Positions 5,903 to 8,333 of a stretch of 8,333 nt of DNA are shown here, one piece after another. Numbering within the stretch: position 1 is the stretch's first letter; each line of letters starts with the position of its first letter. The notes beneath the pieces are model-generated. The model worked only from the letters and a program-made list of their open reading frames with translations, did no database searches and was not told the origin of the DNA. The DNA is taken from positions 1 through 8,333 of the forward strand of contig CAMPAX010000097.1 in NCBI GenBank assembly GCA_946633495.1, written 5' to 3'. A program made the translations under genes and the position numbers. The stretch comes from an uncultured Lachnospiraceae bacterium. GTDB lineage: Bacteria > Bacillota > Clostridia > Lachnospirales > Lachnospiraceae.

Positions 5903-6664
5903 ATGGATGAGATCAAAGATGCGAGTGTGGGCGGGCTGCGCGCGGTGGAAATGACTTTCCGCGGCATCCGGGAGTTTGCTTCCGGAGATACGTCTTTCCT
6001 GCAGTCGAAGACAAGACTGAATACGCCTGATTTCGGAACACTGATGCCGGAGACCTATCGGAAGGTCGCTGAGCTGAGCAATCAGTGCATCTCTTTGTTT
6101 GACCTGGAACTTCGCCAGGTTCTGGAGACCATAAAGAATCTCCAGGCCAGGGATTTTTATTTCCGCTGGTGCTCGGTCTACATGCCGCTGAGACAGCTGG
6201 GAGAGAAGGGGCTTCATCAGAAAATGATGAGCAAGATGGATGAATTCGAAGTGGATACCAACCGTGTCTGCTTTGAGCTTTCGCCGGATGTCCTTGTGGA
6301 AGGCACTAAAACCCACAGTGCCGCCATCGAGAACCTCAGAAACCGTGGATTTCATTTCATGATCACGGAGTTCGGAGGTCTGAATTCTCCGCTGATGCGT
6401 CTTGCATTTTTCCCTGTGGATTATGTGATGCTCAGCAGTGAGATGATCGGGTATCTGCGGGACGATGACCGGTCGCTGTCGGCTGTCGGCTCCATCGTGG
6501 AATTCGCGGAAGGCATGAACGCCACCACCATCGCGGACGGCGTGTCCAAAGCGGAGCACGCAGAGATGTTATACCGGACTCAGTGCAACTTCGGAGCAGG
6601 CCCGCTGGCGGGGAATTATGTGGCGGAGCGGTACCTGAGAAAGAAACGCGAAGCGGCGGAGTGA
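5903..6664 (+). CDS. Degenerate EAL-domain (c-di-GMP phosphodiesterase-like) protein, probably non-catalytic
   Basis: Almost the whole 253-residue protein is one EAL domain. Recognisable landmarks are 'ASGDTSFLQSKTRL' (26-39) where ExLxR normally lies, 'CFELSPDVL' (123-131) for the ELTES strand, 'MITEFGG' (153-159) for DDFGTG, 'PVDYVMLSS' (171-179) for PVDYLKID, 'IADGVSKAEHAEML' (210-223) for AEGVET, and 'NFGAGPLAG' (229-237) for the QG loop. The catalytic positions are changed: Glu to Gln34, Asn to Tyr93, DD to Thr155-Glu156, Lys to Met176, Glu to Asp212, Gln to Ala232. Hydrolysis of c-di-GMP is therefore unlikely; a binding or protein-interaction role is more plausible. No receiver, GGDEF or membrane segment is present. 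I chose the ATG at 5903 because the longest ORF starts inside the promoter; the in-frame ATG at 5855 lacks a ribosome site. The purine-rich stretch AAGAAAGAGA (5881-5890) is rather far from 5903, so the start stays uncertain. Confidence 0.75.
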   Translation: MDEIKDASVGGLRAVEMTFRGIREFASGDTSFLQSKTRLNTPDFGTLMPETYRKVAELSNQCISLFDLELRQVLETIKNLQARDFYFRWCSVYMPLRQLGEKGLHQKMMSKMDEFEVDTNRVCFELSPDVLVEGTKTHSAAIENLRNRGFHFMITEFGGLNSPLMRLAFFPVDYVMLSSEMIGYLRDDDRSLSAVGSIVEFAEGMNATTIADGVSKAEHAEMLYRTQCNFGAGPLAGNYVAERYLRKKREAAE

Positions 6665-6687
6665 TACAAACGCAAAGCGTAGAAGCA

Positions 6688-6715
6688 CTGATAAACACAT
6701 GATTGAAAATATAAA
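6688..6715 (+). promoter_or_regulatory. Candidate promoter of the TasA-like/SipW operon
   Basis: CTGATA (6688-6693) and TATAAA (6710-6715) are 16 bases apart, with four and five matches to the sigma-A consensus. The predicted transcript would begin near 6722, after the upstream in-frame ATG at 6715, which supports translation from 6763. I see no terminator between the EAL-like gene and this point, so read-through from 5804 is also possible. Confidence 0.4.
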
Positions 6716-6747
6716 TGGCGGACACCACTACAGATTTAAATGGACAG

Positions 6748-6761
6748 AAAGGAGGTGATCC
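6748..6761 (+). promoter_or_regulatory. Exceptionally complete Shine-Dalgarno sequence
   Basis: AAAGGAGGTGATCC is fully complementary to the usual 3' end of bacterial 16S rRNA over 14 bases. The GGAGG core (6751-6755) is 7 bases before the ATG at 6763. It decides the start of the TasA-like gene against the ATG at 6715, which has no ribosome site and lies in the -10 box. It suggests very strong translation initiation. Confidence 0.85.
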
Positions 6762-6762
6762 C

Positions 6763-7656
6763 ATGGCGGAAGAAGAGAAGAAAACTGACGGACAGCCGGC
6801 AGCAGAAGGAAATCCCGATGCAGGGACCGGAGCAGCAGGAAATGCAGGAGCCCCGGCAGATGGCGGCGCAGGAGCCGGCGAATCCGAACAAGGCGGAAAA
6901 AAGAGCAAAAAGGAAAGCCGACAGGAAAAGAAGGCACGTACCCGCGCCGAAAAGCTTGCGGACGTGGGAACCCTCAGACGAACAGCAAAGGAAGTCAAGC
7001 GCCATACTCTCCTCTCGAGGATCATAGCTCTGGTGATCGGCCTTCTGGTAGCGGTCATCGCAGTAACCTACGTTATATCTTATTTCTACGACAAGTTCGG
7101 CGCTTTCACCGTAAAAGTCAACAAATACGATATGGCGAAGCAGGGACTCAGCCTCTCCGAGGAACCGGAATACGAGCATACAGTCTCTGAGCTGAACGCG
7201 AATATCGTCTATGACATGACGAATATCAGCGGGCTGGACATCCCTCCCACCGTCGACAAGATCAACGGAAGCCATAATGGAGAGAACTACATAGCCTATA
7301 CATTCTACCTCAGTAACGCCGGACGAGATACCGTGTCCTATGAGGGGGAGATGGTCATTGATAATGTGACCAAGAACGTGGACGATGCCATACGAGTTGC
7401 CGTTTACAAGAACGGCGAGAAGACCGTGTATGGGAAGACAAAGTCCAGCGGCGGAGGCATGGAAAGTGATTGCGATAAGGAATTTCTGACGTCAACGATC
7501 GTTATGAGGACAAGGACGGAGAATTTTGAACCTAAAAAACGTGATAAATACACGGTTGTGATCTGGTTGGAAGGCAATGATCCTGATTGCGTTGATGCAA
7601 TCATCGGGGGGACGATCAAATTCTCGATGGTCTTCAATATTATCGAATCGACATAA
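6763..7656 (+). CDS. Membrane-anchored TasA/camelysin-like surface protein
   Basis: The 297 residues divide into three parts. Residues 1-45 are low-complexity Ala/Gly/Glu/Pro. Residues 46-81 are strongly basic and helical ('KKSKKESRQEKKARTRAEK'). A single membrane helix (about 82-109) then leads to a beta-rich extracellular part. After the helix, 'SYFYDKFGAF' recalls the F-x-D region following SipW cleavage sites in TasA and camelysin. The sandwich shows 'AYTFYLSNAG' (178-187), 'DDAIRVAVYKNGEKTVYGK' (207-225) and 'WLEGNDPDCVD' (268-278), the last familiar from TasA-like proteins of Clostridia. Cys237 and Cys276 could form a disulfide. The head of about 80 residues before the helix is much longer than a signal-peptide n-region, so the protein may stay anchored. 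It precedes the SipW-like peptidase by 48 bases, its probable processing enzyme. Start chosen by the full Shine-Dalgarno. Family assignment is by pattern, not search. Confidence 0.75.
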   Translation: MAEEEKKTDGQPAAEGNPDAGTGAAGNAGAPADGGAGAGESEQGGKKSKKESRQEKKARTRAEKLADVGTLRRTAKEVKRHTLLSRIIALVIGLLVAVIAVTYVISYFYDKFGAFTVKVNKYDMAKQGLSLSEEPEYEHTVSELNANIVYDMTNISGLDIPPTVDKINGSHNGENYIAYTFYLSNAGRDTVSYEGEMVIDNVTKNVDDAIRVAVYKNGEKTVYGKTKSSGGGMESDCDKEFLTSTIVMRTRTENFEPKKRDKYTVVIWLEGNDPDCVDAIIGGTIKFSMVFNIIEST

Positions 7657-7704
7657 ACAGCTCATTCACAGGCTTCTGTTATATTCACTCTAAGGGGAAA
7701 AGGT

Positions 7705-8333
7705 ATGAAAAAGGTATTAAAGGTTGTTCTGGATGTATTGGCATGGATCCTGCTGATCGTGGCATTTCTGGTCACGATCCTGGTATTTGCATCCGCGCGA
7801 AATGGTGGAATTCCGAATCTTTTCGGGATCATGCCCATGAGCGTGCAGTCTGACTCCATGAGCCCTACGTTCAATAAGGGAGATATGATCATCGTAAAAG
7901 AAATCGATGACCTCTACACATTGAAGAAGGATGATGTTATCACGTTTTATACCATTGTAGACGGTTCAAGGATCATCAACACCCACCGTATCATGGAGAT
8001 CAACGAGAATGAAGGCTCCCGCAGCTTCATAACCCGAGGCGATGCCAACAGCGTAGATGATAATCTGCCGGTTGGTGCCGCTGACATTATTGGAAAGTGG
8101 TCGGGAACCAGACTGAAAGGAATCGGTTCGTTCTTCGATTTCCTGCAGACAAAGACGGGATTCTTCGTCTGTGTCATCATACCGATCGCACTGTTCTTTA
8201 TCTTCGAGCTTTATAAGTTCATTGTGACATTGATTGCGGCTAAGAAAGAAGCAGCAGGTCCGGAGCTGGACGAAGAAGAGATCAAGCGGAAAGCCGTAGA
8301 AGAATATCTTGCAAAGCAGGCGGCTGAGAAAGC
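7705..8333 (+). CDS. SipW-like type I signal peptidase (Ser/His, ER type), 3' end outside window
   Basis: About 210 codons are visible and the frame is open at the window edge, so the C-terminus is missing. An N-terminal membrane helix (about 8-30) precedes the catalytic box 'SVQSDSMSPTFNKGDMIIV' (46-64), where Ser51 is the expected nucleophile. 'INTHRIM' (91-97) supplies His94 in place of the lysine of ordinary bacterial enzymes, which defines the archaeal/ER and SipW subgroup. 'ITRGDANSVDDN' (109-120) supplies Asp113 and the D-D pair. A second membrane helix spans about 154-178, followed by a charged, probably coiled C-terminal tail from 180. The residue before the serine motif is Asp (SDSM) rather than the usual Gly (SGSM). 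Ribosome site AAGGGG (7692-7697) and ATG 7705 fit. It should cleave exported precursors at the outer face of the membrane, probably of TasA-like proteins including its upstream neighbour. Confidence 0.9.
   Translation, partial: MKKVLKVVLDVLAWILLIVAFLVTILVFASARNGGIPNLFGIMPMSVQSDSMSPTFNKGDMIIVKEIDDLYTLKKDDVITFYTIVDGSRIINTHRIMEINENEGSRSFITRGDANSVDDNLPVGAADIIGKWSGTRLKGIGSFFDFLQTKTGFFVCVIIPIALFFIFELYKFIVTLIAAKKEAAGPELDEEEIKRKAVEEYLAKQAAEK

Noticed and set aside
6670..6681. ACGC/GCGT mini-hairpin after the EAL-like gene as a terminator
   Set aside because: The stem is only four pairs and no T run follows.
6715..6762. Longer start for the TasA-like gene at ATG 6715
   Set aside because: This ATG lies in a TATAAA -10 candidate and has no ribosome site, whereas ATG 6763 has a 14-base Shine-Dalgarno at ideal spacing.

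Overview
The window looks like chromosomal DNA of a Clostridia-type Firmicute, most likely a gut or rumen Lachnospiraceae member of moderate GC content. This rests on strong AGGAGG-type ribosome sites, a tRNA-Pro without encoded CCA, an 11-helix bacterial neurotransmitter:sodium symporter (NSS), and a SipW-type signal peptidase beside a TasA/camelysin-like surface protein. All protein genes read on the + strand; only the tRNA is on the - strand. I see no transposase, phage gene, integrase or CRISPR array.

Left part (1-1566): a TerB-like gene (101-661) and a helical, probably coiled-coil gene (667-1284) are separated by 5 bases and form an operon. A well-placed ribosome site and ATG follow at 1283-1297, but the reading frame breaks at a run of five G, so a third cistron appears to have decayed. 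The rest, up to 1566, holds a weak promoter candidate and a short hairpin ahead of the next gene.

Middle (1567-5750): a pyridoxal/pyridoxamine kinase (1567-2412) ends in a clear terminator. It is followed, on the opposite strand, by tRNA-Pro(GGG) (2615-2687) with its own promoter and terminator. The upstream region of the NSS amino-acid transporter (2940-4343) carries an imperfect 25-base tandem repeat and a tiny ORF ending Leu-Trp-stop, a speculative leader. A cytosolic serine hydrolase of the beta-lactamase/esterase fold (4462-5637) follows and ends at a GC-rich hairpin.

Right part (5751-8333): an almost consensus promoter (5804-5832) drives a very degenerate EAL-domain protein that has lost most c-di-GMP phosphodiesterase ligands. 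The longest-ORF TTG start of this gene is the -35 box itself, so the real start lies downstream. Last comes a two-gene secretion locus. It has a membrane-anchored TasA/camelysin-like protein, with an unusually long charged cytosolic head and an exceptionally complete Shine-Dalgarno sequence. A SipW-like (Ser/His) signal peptidase follows and runs off the window edge. The two probably act together in export or maturation of surface proteins. The most distinctive items are this locus and the degenerate EAL protein beside it; nothing here is clearly a wholly new system.
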